A DNA stretch of 64,000 nucleotides from an uncultured Halieaceae bacterium (GTDB lineage: Bacteria > Pseudomonadota > Gammaproteobacteria > Pseudomonadales > Halieaceae): contig CAJWEV010000003.1 in assembly GCA_913031575.1 (NCBI GenBank), forward strand, positions 43,722 to 107,721. Reading direction: 5' to 3'. Below the pieces are notes generated by a model. That model saw only the letters and a program-made list of their open reading frames with translations. It had not been told where the DNA came from and searched no databases. The position numbers were made by a program, and so were the translations under genes. Each line of letters begins with the position of its first letter. Position 1 is the first letter of the stretch. This document shows, piece after piece, positions 33,288-42,096 of this stretch.

Positions 33288-35483
33288 TTAATTCGCTTCG
33301 GAAATACCGCTCTTGTGGGTAAAACGCCAACACTTATGTATGTTCGGCGACTGATCAAAATCTGGGCCCAGAGACTCCCGAGTAATGTCCTCAACACAGT
33401 AACGCTCCATCAACGCAGTTACCATTTCAAACCGACGGTTATTGTTGGAAAAGTAGAGCACACCCTCGTCGGACAACCGATCCATCGTCAACGTTATCAG
33501 GACCTCATGATCACGTTGTACGTCGAAGTCAGCGCTGATCGACTTCGAATTAGAAAACGTCGGTGGATCCAATAGGATAAGGTCATATACACCCTCTTCC
33601 TCTCGTAACCATTTGAGTACATCTCCCTTTACAGCGCGATGTTTTTGATCAGATAAACCATTAATCGCCAGGTTTTCGCGATACCATTCAAGGTAGGTAT
33701 TGCTGAGATCAACACTCGTGGAATATCGAGCACCTCCCAGGCCAGCGTGAACACTAGCGACTCCCGTGTAACAAAAAAGATTTAGAAATCGCTTACCTGC
33801 GGCTTCTTCTCGAATGCGAGCTCGAATCGGCCGGTGATCTAGGAAGAGGCCAGTATCGAGATAATCAAAGAGATTGATCCACAATTTAGCGCCTAGCTCG
33901 TTGACTAAGCGTCTTTCATTTCGAGTAGACACGCGTTCGTATTGCTGGAGGCCCCGCTGTTTAGTGCGACGTTTGACTGCGATCTCCGAGCGATCCTCAA
34001 CGTTAAAGACTACCTGAACCGCGTCCAGTACCTCGTCAAAACGTCGGTTGGCGTCAACTTCCTTGACCGATTTCGGGGGCGCATATTCAGCCAAATGAAT
34101 ATCGGCACCATAAACGTCGATAGCGACGGCGTACTCAGGCATATCCGCGTCATAAACACGAAAGCACTCTGCCCCGCTGGCTTGTCGCCACTTGGCGAGC
34201 TTTTTTAGGTTCTTTTGAAGACGGTTTGCCACCATTTGCCCTCCTGCCGAGAGTACTGGCTGCGAGCACTCTTCCGTCTCAGGAGCTAATGGTGAATCTT
34301 TGATTCGCAGTTTATTGTGATCGCCCAACGAAAACAAAAAGAGCACAATGTCCAAAGGCCCACTCTTCATCTTGTAATTCTTATGACTTCGCAGACCTGT
34401 AGCCCGCGCATGCGCGGCGTCAGCTGCGATCACTGACGCATCCCATCCACCAAATTCCGCGTCCATTACCTGGCCCAGCGCGGCATATAAATGTGCCGCT
34501 GCCGACGGCGTACTTAGTCGCTCACCCCATGGCGGATTGACGACCAATAACCCTCTGTCCATCTTCTGATGTGTGGGCTTGGCAATATCCGATAGCTGCC
34601 TGAGGCGGACGCGAACAAAAGATCCCAGTTGCATTCGTCGGGCATTTTCCTCGGCTCGGCGGACAGCGGCTAAATCTCCGTCGTAACCTCTGATTTCAAC
34701 CCCGTATGGCAGTGACAAGCGCGCATTGCCTTTGGCCTCCGCAAGGATGGCTTGCCACTGATCGACCCGATGGCCGACCCACCCCATAAAACCATACCGC
34801 TCTCGATTGAGCCCCGGGGCTATATTTAAAGCGATCATTGCCGCCTCAATTAGAAGCGTTCCCGATCCACACATGGGATCAATCAGACTCTCTCCGCGCG
34901 CTGCGCGCTCAGCCCATCCGCAACGCAAAAGTATCGCAGCGGCAAGATTCTCCTTCAACGGGGCTTTCCCACCATCAAGCCTGTAGCCGCGCCGATGAAG
35001 GCTATCGCCGGACAAATCGATACTAAGCGCCAGCTTGCCCTTGTTAAGCTGCGCAACGACACGCAGATCAGGCCGCTTTGTATCAACTGACGGACGCTGA
35101 CCCTGGTGATCTCGAAAGAAATCGACTATCCCATCTTTTATTTTCAACGCACCAAAATGGGTATTCTTAATGAAGTTTGTCTGCCCGCGAAACTCAACAG
35201 CAAAGCGAGTTCGTGGTGTCATATGGTTAGACCAACGGACGCCCCGGGCCGCCGCATATACATCGTCCGTACTCGCCACGGCCGTATCTGAAAGCTTTAG
35301 AAGTATTCGATTTGCCAGACGACTCCACAGGCAAGCCCGATAAGCAACCGCGAGTGTCCCGCTGAAAAATACTCCCGCTGGTGTCTCTCTCACCGTTTGA
35401 GCTCCCAGCTCAGTCAGCTCGTCGACTAGCAAGGTTCCCAACCCCACGGGGCAGGTGGCGAGAAATGACAATGGATTTGTCAT
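33288..35483 (-). CDS. rlmL: bifunctional 23S rRNA (guanine) methyltransferase RlmK/RlmL
   Basis: 731 aa; THUMP region, DPMCGSGTLLIEAAMIALNIAPG, VNPPWGERL, LNLFCYTGVASVHAGLGGA, LDPPTFSNS. Confidence 0.96.
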   Translation of the reverse strand: MTNPLSFLATCPVGLGTLLVDELTELGAQTVRETPAGVFFSGTLAVAYRACLWSRLANRILLKLSDTAVASTDDVYAAARGVRWSNHMTPRTRFAVEFRGQTNFIKNTHFGALKIKDGIVDFFRDHQGQRPSVDTKRPDLRVVAQLNKGKLALSIDLSGDSLHRRGYRLDGGKAPLKENLAAAILLRCGWAERAARGESLIDPMCGSGTLLIEAAMIALNIAPGLNRERYGFMGWVGHRVDQWQAILAEAKGNARLSLPYGVEIRGYDGDLAAVRRAEENARRMQLGSFVRVRLRQLSDIAKPTHQKMDRGLLVVNPPWGERLSTPSAAAHLYAALGQVMDAEFGGWDASVIAADAAHARATGLRSHKNYKMKSGPLDIVLFLFSLGDHNKLRIKDSPLAPETEECSQPVLSAGGQMVANRLQKNLKKLAKWRQASGAECFRVYDADMPEYAVAIDVYGADIHLAEYAPPKSVKEVDANRRFDEVLDAVQVVFNVEDRSEIAVKRRTKQRGLQQYERVSTRNERRLVNELGAKLWINLFDYLDTGLFLDHRPIRARIREEAAGKRFLNLFCYTGVASVHAGLGGARYSTSVDLSNTYLEWYRENLAINGLSDQKHRAVKGDVLKWLREEEGVYDLILLDPPTFSNSKSISADFDVQRDHEVLITLTMDRLSDEGVLYFSNNNRRFEMVTALMERYCVEDITRESLGPDFDQSPNIHKCWRFTHKSGISEAN

Positions 35484-36580
35484 AAGGTCGACTCTAGATT
35501 GTTAATTTGCCGCAGGATGGCGCGCCAATCTTGATACTGTTGCTCTAGCGTTCCCGCGAGTTTAAACACTTGCTCGTTTACATAAACCGCAGTCGCACGC
35601 GCTTCATTTTCTAACTCCAAAACCAATTCAAAGAGCTCCTGCTCATGAACCTTTAGTGATCGATGCGCTGCATACACAGCTTGTAACCGGGTAAACGTGG
35701 ATCCGTTCCGCAATGTCTCTGCACTTACACCGCGCTCGCGACGAAGGTCCAACCAATCCAGCTGTTCCTTACTCGCCCTCATCCAGAGGTAGTAGGCACC
35801 GCTGACCTCCCGAGAGACATTGGCTAGCTGTTCATCGATCGTATCCACAAACAAGAGTTCATAGTCTTGCAACCGATGCAGTCGAATAAGCATGGGATCG
35901 TCTCGACTCGGCTCACGTCGAATTGTGAAAAGGTCCGCCTCTTGAGCCAAATAATCAGGAAAGGATTCTGGAACCAATTCGCTCGCATAGCGTAATGATG
36001 ACAGCCTTCGTAAATACGACTCCTGATACGACAATGGAGACAGTGAATCCGCGATATCATTGACCACTGTGGCATAAAGATCTGCAAATGGATCGCGCTT
36101 CTCGTTCGTATAATCCTCCTCGACCGATATGTCATGATATTTAGCAGACAAGATCGTCTCACCGGTAACAGCGCGAGTAATAGCCTCAATAACAAGTTCA
36201 CGTCCATCAGATTCCAGAATCGACAACTGCACGCTTAGCTGCGGTATCACCGACGGCTCCGGGAACAGCCGAACTACCCCCCAATTGTCGTTACTTTCAA
36301 ACTCGCCCCTTAGACGCTGCCCGATCAAAAGGGCTTCGGTCTCCCTGAAGGCAGCTTCCATGTGTGTGCCGCTGTTATTGAGCACCTTGGTTTTGACCGA
36401 GATACCCACATCCAGCCGCATTGGGGGTGCGACAATCAAGCGGACAGATTGCTGTGAGACCCTTATCTGGTCATCAGAGGTGAGCGCGGCAGATGCCATC
36501 TGCGATAGTAAGGTAGTGAGAGCTAACAATAAAAAATTAAGTCGCATAAACCACCATTTTTTTCTGGGTATCGCCATCAT
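35480..36580 (-). CDS. exported protein of unknown function
   Basis: Signal peptide MMAIPRKKWWFMRLNFLLLALTTLLSQMASA; start 36580 overlaps upstream stop; no recognised domain. Confidence 0.75.
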   Translation of the reverse strand: MMAIPRKKWWFMRLNFLLLALTTLLSQMASAALTSDDQIRVSQQSVRLIVAPPMRLDVGISVKTKVLNNSGTHMEAAFRETEALLIGQRLRGEFESNDNWGVVRLFPEPSVIPQLSVQLSILESDGRELVIEAITRAVTGETILSAKYHDISVEEDYTNEKRDPFADLYATVVNDIADSLSPLSYQESYLRRLSSLRYASELVPESFPDYLAQEADLFTIRREPSRDDPMLIRLHRLQDYELLFVDTIDEQLANVSREVSGAYYLWMRASKEQLDWLDLRRERGVSAETLRNGSTFTRLQAVYAAHRSLKVHEQELFELVLELENEARATAVYVNEQVFKLAGTLEQQYQDWRAILRQINNLESTL

Positions 36581-37266
36581 TGCCGCGTCGAGCACACCTT
36601 TCCCCGTGTCAATGTCCGCTCACATCGGTACCCCAAAGCCTCCAAACTGTAGGGCGTAAAGTACTGATTGACAACGAGGGGAAATCGCGTTGCGGAGGTC
36701 TCTACTGAGGTCACCATCAACAACATTTCTGTCTTAACAGACAGTGACAGACGGTGTGTCACGTCCAAACCCTCCTCCAGCTCCAGTACAAAGAACAATT
36801 GATCCCCATCCCAGCCACAGCGCTGTATACCAAGTGTATCTACCGTGATGCTCAATCCTGATCCGTCATACTCGCATACGAGCGCAAAGCTCTTATCTCG
36901 TTTAACCCGGATACGCGCATCGTTCTGAATGACCTCCAACAGGAGTGGCTCGGTAATGATCTCCGCCAAGCGAGCCAATGTGACTAAATCGCTTTGATTG
37001 GGCAACGGGCTTCCCGCATAACCTCGCCCTTCCTCAGCGAGTCTGGCGCGACGGTCTGCTTCTCTCTGCACCCGGCGCGCCATCGAGCTTAGTTGAGCTT
37101 GTAAATTGTCGCTGCGAGCGAAGTCAATTTCCCAGTGACCCGTCATGTCGACAGGGGTCGCGATACGAGTAACCGCTTGGGTGTGTCGTTCATAGGCGCA
37201 TCCACCTAACAGAATCAGCCAGCAAATAGCGATAGGGCGCCAGAGCTTATAGGCAGGGCTTGTCAC
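36577..37266 (-). CDS. predicted lipoprotein of unknown function
   Basis: N-terminal ICWLILLGGC lipobox; no recognised domain. Confidence 0.75.
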   Translation of the reverse strand: MTSPAYKLWRPIAICWLILLGGCAYERHTQAVTRIATPVDMTGHWEIDFARSDNLQAQLSSMARRVQREADRRARLAEEGRGYAGSPLPNQSDLVTLARLAEIITEPLLLEVIQNDARIRVKRDKSFALVCEYDGSGLSITVDTLGIQRCGWDGDQLFFVLELEEGLDVTHRLSLSVKTEMLLMVTSVETSATRFPLVVNQYFTPYSLEALGYRCERTLTRGKVCSTRQ

Positions 37267-37491
37267 TCCGCGTGTACTCTTCAGGCCACCGCTTCTCTCA
37301 ACTGTAACTGCAATAACTTCCTGGCGGGGTCTCGGGGAAGTGCGGCAACTTTAGAGTTGGATTCGGACTGATCCATGTGGGCCTACCTCTTGTTCACAGT
37401 GGTGCTCGTTATTGACTCTGCTTTCTTAACTAACTTGTCTGGACGAATTTCCGCTTTGGTATCACTAAGGCATTGGTGCGACGCAAAAAGA

Positions 37492-38112
37492 TTAGCGAAC
37501 TCTTGCTTCTCCCCAGGTATTGAATCCTGCAATGGCCGGAGTGCCGGGCAAGTACATCTGCTCGATCAAATCAATATCAAATCCCGCATCTTGCAATAGC
37601 TCTCTCGTGTCCCGCGTGATATGGCAGCCACCGAAAAGGCGCTTCCATACCGGATTGACCCGACGTTGCCATTTTGCGACTTGCTCGTCAGGCGCAATGC
37701 CATGCTCGCAGAAAAAGAGCGTGCCGTCGGATTTCAGCATGCGACGGGCCTCAGCAAGTGCTGCATTGGGATTGGGAACAGTGCACAGCGTAAAGGTAAT
37801 CAGTACTGAGTCAAACAATCCGCTCTCAAGCGGTATGTCTTCAGCCGAACTCTGAATAAATTCGACGTTGACCTTCGCTTGATCAGCCCTCTCGGCGGCC
37901 AAATCCCACGATTTACTGCAGGGATCAATGCCCACAACTCTATCAACGCGATCAGGCCGATAGTGAGGAAGATTGTGTCCCGCACCAATACCGAACTCTA
38001 GGACCTGCCCCTGGGCGCGGGGAACCACCTTTTGTCGCTGTCGGATAACTGGCTTTGTTCCGCACGCGCACGTTACCAATCGAGGTACGACATAATCGTT
38101 ATAAAATCCCAT
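37492..38112 (-). CDS. class I SAM-dependent methyltransferase
   Basis: VLEFGIGAGHNLPHYRPDRVDRVVGIDPC; FDSVLITFTLCTVPNPNAALAEARRMLK. Confidence 0.9.
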   Translation of the reverse strand: MGFYNDYVVPRLVTCACGTKPVIRQRQKVVPRAQGQVLEFGIGAGHNLPHYRPDRVDRVVGIDPCSKSWDLAAERADQAKVNVEFIQSSAEDIPLESGLFDSVLITFTLCTVPNPNAALAEARRMLKSDGTLFFCEHGIAPDEQVAKWQRRVNPVWKRLFGGCHITRDTRELLQDAGFDIDLIEQMYLPGTPAIAGFNTWGEARVR

Positions 38113-38155
38113 GTGGCTCCCTCTGAGTGATACCTCTGAATCTGAAATCCAAAAG

Positions 38156-38932
38156 TTAGTCTATGTACGCCTCTGAGTCGATAACCCGCATTTCAGCCTC
38201 AATCCATGTCTCGACACGCTTCATAAATGCAATGGCGTCCTCACTCTCCTCTGGCTTAAGTGCTGGACCAATTGAGATGTCCACCGTTCCGGGGACAAAG
38301 CGCCACGTTTTTCGCGGCCAACATCGGCCAGTAGCAACGGCAACGGGGACCACGACCGCCCCTGTCTCAAGCGCCAGCCGTGCTGCACCCGATTTGTACA
38401 AAAGTTGATCGCCTCGCGCTGCCCGTGTTCCCTCGGGAAACATGATGATCCACTTCCCCTGATCCATTAACCTCGCGCCAATAGTAGCGACACGCTCCCA
38501 TGCATCGCCCCTGGCACGTCGGTCAATCGGGACCATGTGCAAACGACCAATCGCCCAACCAAAAAAAGGCACCCATCGGAGTTCCTTTTTATACACATAG
38601 GCGACCGGATTGGTCATGACGCTCGGAAAAAAAAAGGTTTCAAATGTGGATTGATGCTTACTGCAGATGATAACCCGATTACCCTCGGCAGCCGCGAGCA
38701 AGTTGTCGTAACCGTTAACCAGAGTTTTGACACCGCCGACATACTTAGTGGCCGCTATGGCGAGTTGTAGCCAGGGTCTACCAACCCAAAAGTAGGTCAC
38801 GCGGTAAGGTGCGATAAAGGACGAGATCACTAATACCGTAGCAAGCGGTATGACGGTGACGGCCATAATCAAAAAGACGAGAACCGAACGAATAGCCAGC
38901 ACAAAAGTCCCCCAAAAACAGTTAGACGGCAC
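38156..38932 (-). CDS. 1-acyl-sn-glycerol-3-phosphate acyltransferase family (PlsC-type)
   Basis: CSKHQSTFETFFFPS (HX4D-like variant HQSTFE), FPEGTRAARGDQLLYKSGAARLALETGA. Confidence 0.9.
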   Translation of the reverse strand: MPSNCFWGTFVLAIRSVLVFLIMAVTVIPLATVLVISSFIAPYRVTYFWVGRPWLQLAIAATKYVGGVKTLVNGYDNLLAAAEGNRVIICSKHQSTFETFFFPSVMTNPVAYVYKKELRWVPFFGWAIGRLHMVPIDRRARGDAWERVATIGARLMDQGKWIIMFPEGTRAARGDQLLYKSGAARLALETGAVVVPVAVATGRCWPRKTWRFVPGTVDISIGPALKPEESEDAIAFMKRVETWIEAEMRVIDSEAYID

Positions 38933-39029
38933 TCCCGGATAGTATCAAGGTCGAGCCGTCGAGTAAGCACCTACAAAAACAGGTCAGCACTGTCATTCCG
39001 GAGTCTGGGGTTTATACTAAGCATTAGGA

Positions 39030-39368
39030 GTGAAAACAGTGAAAAAACCCCCGTCAAAACAGGATATGCGCCGCCGACTCGAGTCACAGACGCGATCGTA
39101 TCTTGATCGCGGGGGTGAGATCCGCGCGGTTCCCCAGGGGGTCAGTGCGGTTGACGAGGCCATCTCTCCGATTAAGACTCCTATTTTTACTGGCAAGCCG
39201 CAGCAACGAACACCTGTAAACGATGTCATTGAGACGCTGCGACGTCGGCGCGAATCGCAATTGAAGCGCGCCCCAAAAACCGTTAGGCGCCGAAAACCAC
39301 ATCCGAAAAAGCAGATTGTCTACGACGATTTCGGTGAACCACTTCGGATTGTCTACCGCGAGGAATAA
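39030..39368 (+). CDS. small basic protein of unknown function
   Basis: 112 aa, Lys/Arg-rich, GTG start, fits between plsC and the SDR gene; contains YLDRGGEIRAVPQGVS. Confidence 0.65.
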   Translation: MKTVKKPPSKQDMRRRLESQTRSYLDRGGEIRAVPQGVSAVDEAISPIKTPIFTGKPQQRTPVNDVIETLRRRRESQLKRAPKTVRRRKPHPKKQIVYDDFGEPLRIVYREE

Positions 39369-39426
39369 CACTTGGTGAACTGAGCACATCACCGCAGCGT
39401 AGGGAAGTACGCATGCTAAGGGAGTT

Positions 39427-40848
39427 GTGATGTTAGGCATTACCAAGACGATTACTGTTTCGCGATGCGCCGAAGACTGCTTCCTATATTTAAGTGATGT
39501 GCGGAAACTTGTCGAATGGGATCCGGCCGTGTCCGCTACGCGCAAAGATTCGCAGGGAACCGTTGCTAAAGGCTCGTATTTCACTGTGCGCGTAGCCATT
39601 GGGATCTTGTCGGTCTTGTTCCGGTACATCATCACGGAGTATTCCCCCAATCGACGTATCGTAATTGCCGGCAGAAGTAGTTTTCTAAACGTCAATGACA
39701 CCATTGCATTTAATGAGTCTGATGGACAAACAACCATCAGCTATCGCGCAGAATTTCACTTTAAATTCGGACTAGAACGCCTTTTCCCAGGGCTCGCTGA
39801 CGCACTGGAAAAGCAGTGTCAGCTGGCCATCGATGGCTTGGAAAGTGCGCTTACCAAGACTCCAGGTGAAGCTATTTTGAGCGCACGAAACGCGAGAGCT
39901 GATGCAAATACACTGAGTGCGCTCCGGTCTTTTACGCGGCATGGGTATGTCACTGGCCGCAAAGTTTGGGCTCCTGTGAGTGAGCGAATGTTAGGCCGCC
40001 ACGTAGTCCTCACTGGCGCCAATTCGGGGATTGGACTTGCAGCGGCCATTGAGCTAGCTTCAGCGGGCGCCTCAATGACGCTGGTTGTCAGAGATAAACC
40101 TAAGGCCGCTCAGACCGAGGCAACGATTAAACAGGCTACGGGAAGAACAGATATTCAATTTGAATTCGCGGATCTCAGTCTTCTAAAAGAGACCGATGCG
40201 CTAATCCACCGACTCCTTGCAAAAGGACAGGCAATCGACGTGCTCATAAATAATGCAGGCGCACTATTTAACGAACACACGGTGACCACAGAGGGGTTAG
40301 AGAAGAGCTATGCACTGCTTCTGCTCTCCCCGTGGCGACTATGTGAGCGACTTTTACCGCTTTTGAAAAATCACGATACGCCTGCTCGTATCATCAACGT
40401 CGTATCCGGAGGTATGTACGCGGAGCGGCTTAACCCTAGGCGACTTAACTTGACATCAGATGGCTATCGGGGCGCACGGGCGTATGCGCAGTGTAAACGT
40501 GCCTTGAGCGTCATGACAGAGATATGGGCAGCGCGATGGCGGGAACACAACATCGTAGTGAACGCCATGCATCCCGGCTGGTCAGATACACCGGGGGTCC
40601 AAAAGTCGCTACCCTTGTTTCGTCGTCTGACAAGACTCGTACTTCGCTCGCATGCCGAGGGCGCAGACACAGTGGTTTGGATGGCTCAGTCACATCAGGC
40701 GGCCTTGTCTACGGGTAAGCTATTTCTGGATCGGGAGCCACGATCGACCTACCTATTAGGCAATAATGTCGAGTCCGAAGATGACCGGAAAGCATTGGAG
40801 CGACGTTTGCAATACGATTTCGAATCCACACTCATGGCTGCGTCTTAA
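39427..40848 (+). CDS. fusion protein: N-terminal SRPBCC/polyketide-cyclase-like domain plus C-terminal short-chain dehydrogenase
   Basis: N-terminus ITKTITVSRCAEDCFLYLSDVRKLVEWDPAVS (SRPBCC pattern); C-terminus VVLTGANSGIGLAAAIELASAG, NNAGALFN, YAQCKRAL. Confidence 0.85.
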   Translation: MMLGITKTITVSRCAEDCFLYLSDVRKLVEWDPAVSATRKDSQGTVAKGSYFTVRVAIGILSVLFRYIITEYSPNRRIVIAGRSSFLNVNDTIAFNESDGQTTISYRAEFHFKFGLERLFPGLADALEKQCQLAIDGLESALTKTPGEAILSARNARADANTLSALRSFTRHGYVTGRKVWAPVSERMLGRHVVLTGANSGIGLAAAIELASAGASMTLVVRDKPKAAQTEATIKQATGRTDIQFEFADLSLLKETDALIHRLLAKGQAIDVLINNAGALFNEHTVTTEGLEKSYALLLLSPWRLCERLLPLLKNHDTPARIINVVSGGMYAERLNPRRLNLTSDGYRGARAYAQCKRALSVMTEIWAARWREHNIVVNAMHPGWSDTPGVQKSLPLFRRLTRLVLRSHAEGADTVVWMAQSHQAALSTGKLFLDREPRSTYLLGNNVESEDDRKALERRLQYDFESTLMAAS

Positions 40849-40932
40849 TAGGACGACCTTCGAGCACCCCCAACCTCTTGAGTCGCTCGTCATGTCGCCG
40901 TATCTTGAGGCGATCTACAGCTGTGTACGACT

Positions 40933-42096
40933 ATGCCCATGGACTCAACTACGATTAGGCCTTTCACCCCGTCTATCTCAACTGACGTTATTGATGATCT
41001 TATTCACCGGCTCAACCAGACGCGACTTCCTGAGGCCGAGACGGTTGAAGATTGGAGTCAGGGTATCCCCCTAAATTATCAAGCTGAGCTCTTAGATTAC
41101 TGGAGAGATGAATACGATTTTGCGCGACTAGAGCAAAGGCTTGGGGCGTTCGATAACTTTGTAACTAACATCGACGGCGTGGAAATTCATTTTATTCACA
41201 AACGCAGCCAGCACACAGCAGCCACGCCCCTACTGATAACCCATGGATGGCCTGGATCGGTTTTGGAGTACCTCGACATCCTCGACGCACTCACTGATCC
41301 AATGCAGCATGACGGCTCACCTGAGGATGCGTTCCACGTGGTATTACCTACGCTCCCCGGCTTTGGTTTCTCAAGCAAACCCAGAGATACAGGTACGGGT
41401 GTACCTAAAATCGCCTCCCTCTGGGAAACACTGATGAGTCGATTGAATTACAGCAAATTCCACGCTCACGGTGGTGACTGGGGTTCAATCGTAACGCAAG
41501 CGATTCTCTTACAAGAGAAAACAGCCTGTACCGCCGGGCACTGTACGCTGCCGATCGTACTGCCGGATGAGACAACTTTGGCTGACCCGCAATCTGCTGA
41601 GCTCGATGCGCTTGAATCTTTCCAATTTTATAACGATTGGGACTCGGGTTATTCCAAGCAACAGAGTACCCGGCCGCAAACACTAGGGTATGGCCTGGCT
41701 GATTCTCCCTCTGGCCAAATGGCGTGGATCGTAGAAAAGTTTGCCTTTTGGATGGATTGCGAGCGAAACGGTATTCGGCATCCTGAAAACGTGCTTTCCA
41801 AAGACCAACTTCTGGACAACGTCACGCTGTATTGGGCTACCAACTCTGCCGCATCCTCGGCGCGACTTTATTGGGAGAGTTTCAACACCCCAAACCTAAA
41901 TCCAATCACCCGACCTATGGCGTTGAGTGTTTTCCCCAAGGAGATCATGCGCACGAGTGAACGCTGGGCCCGGGGTCGATTCCAAAATCTGGTGCACTTC
42001 AACAATCAGTTCGAGCGTGGCGGGCATTTTGCCGCGCTAGAAGTGCCAGATACGCTGGTGAGTGAGCTAAGAATTTGGCGGTCTAAAACGCGCTAA
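40933..42096 (+). CDS. epoxide hydrolase with N-terminal EHN domain
   Basis: IRPFTPSISTDVIDDLIHRLNQTRLPEAE N-domain; THGWPGSVLEYLDILDAL; HGGDWGS nucleophile. Confidence 0.9.
   Translation: MPMDSTTIRPFTPSISTDVIDDLIHRLNQTRLPEAETVEDWSQGIPLNYQAELLDYWRDEYDFARLEQRLGAFDNFVTNIDGVEIHFIHKRSQHTAATPLLITHGWPGSVLEYLDILDALTDPMQHDGSPEDAFHVVLPTLPGFGFSSKPRDTGTGVPKIASLWETLMSRLNYSKFHAHGGDWGSIVTQAILLQEKTACTAGHCTLPIVLPDETTLADPQSAELDALESFQFYNDWDSGYSKQQSTRPQTLGYGLADSPSGQMAWIVEKFAFWMDCERNGIRHPENVLSKDQLLDNVTLYWATNSAASSARLYWESFNTPNLNPITRPMALSVFPKEIMRTSERWARGRFQNLVHFNNQFERGGHFAALEVPDTLVSELRIWRSKTR

Noticed and set aside
39084-39737. 217-aa minus-strand ORF
   Set aside because: Lies antisense to two better supported plus-strand genes; no recognisable domain.
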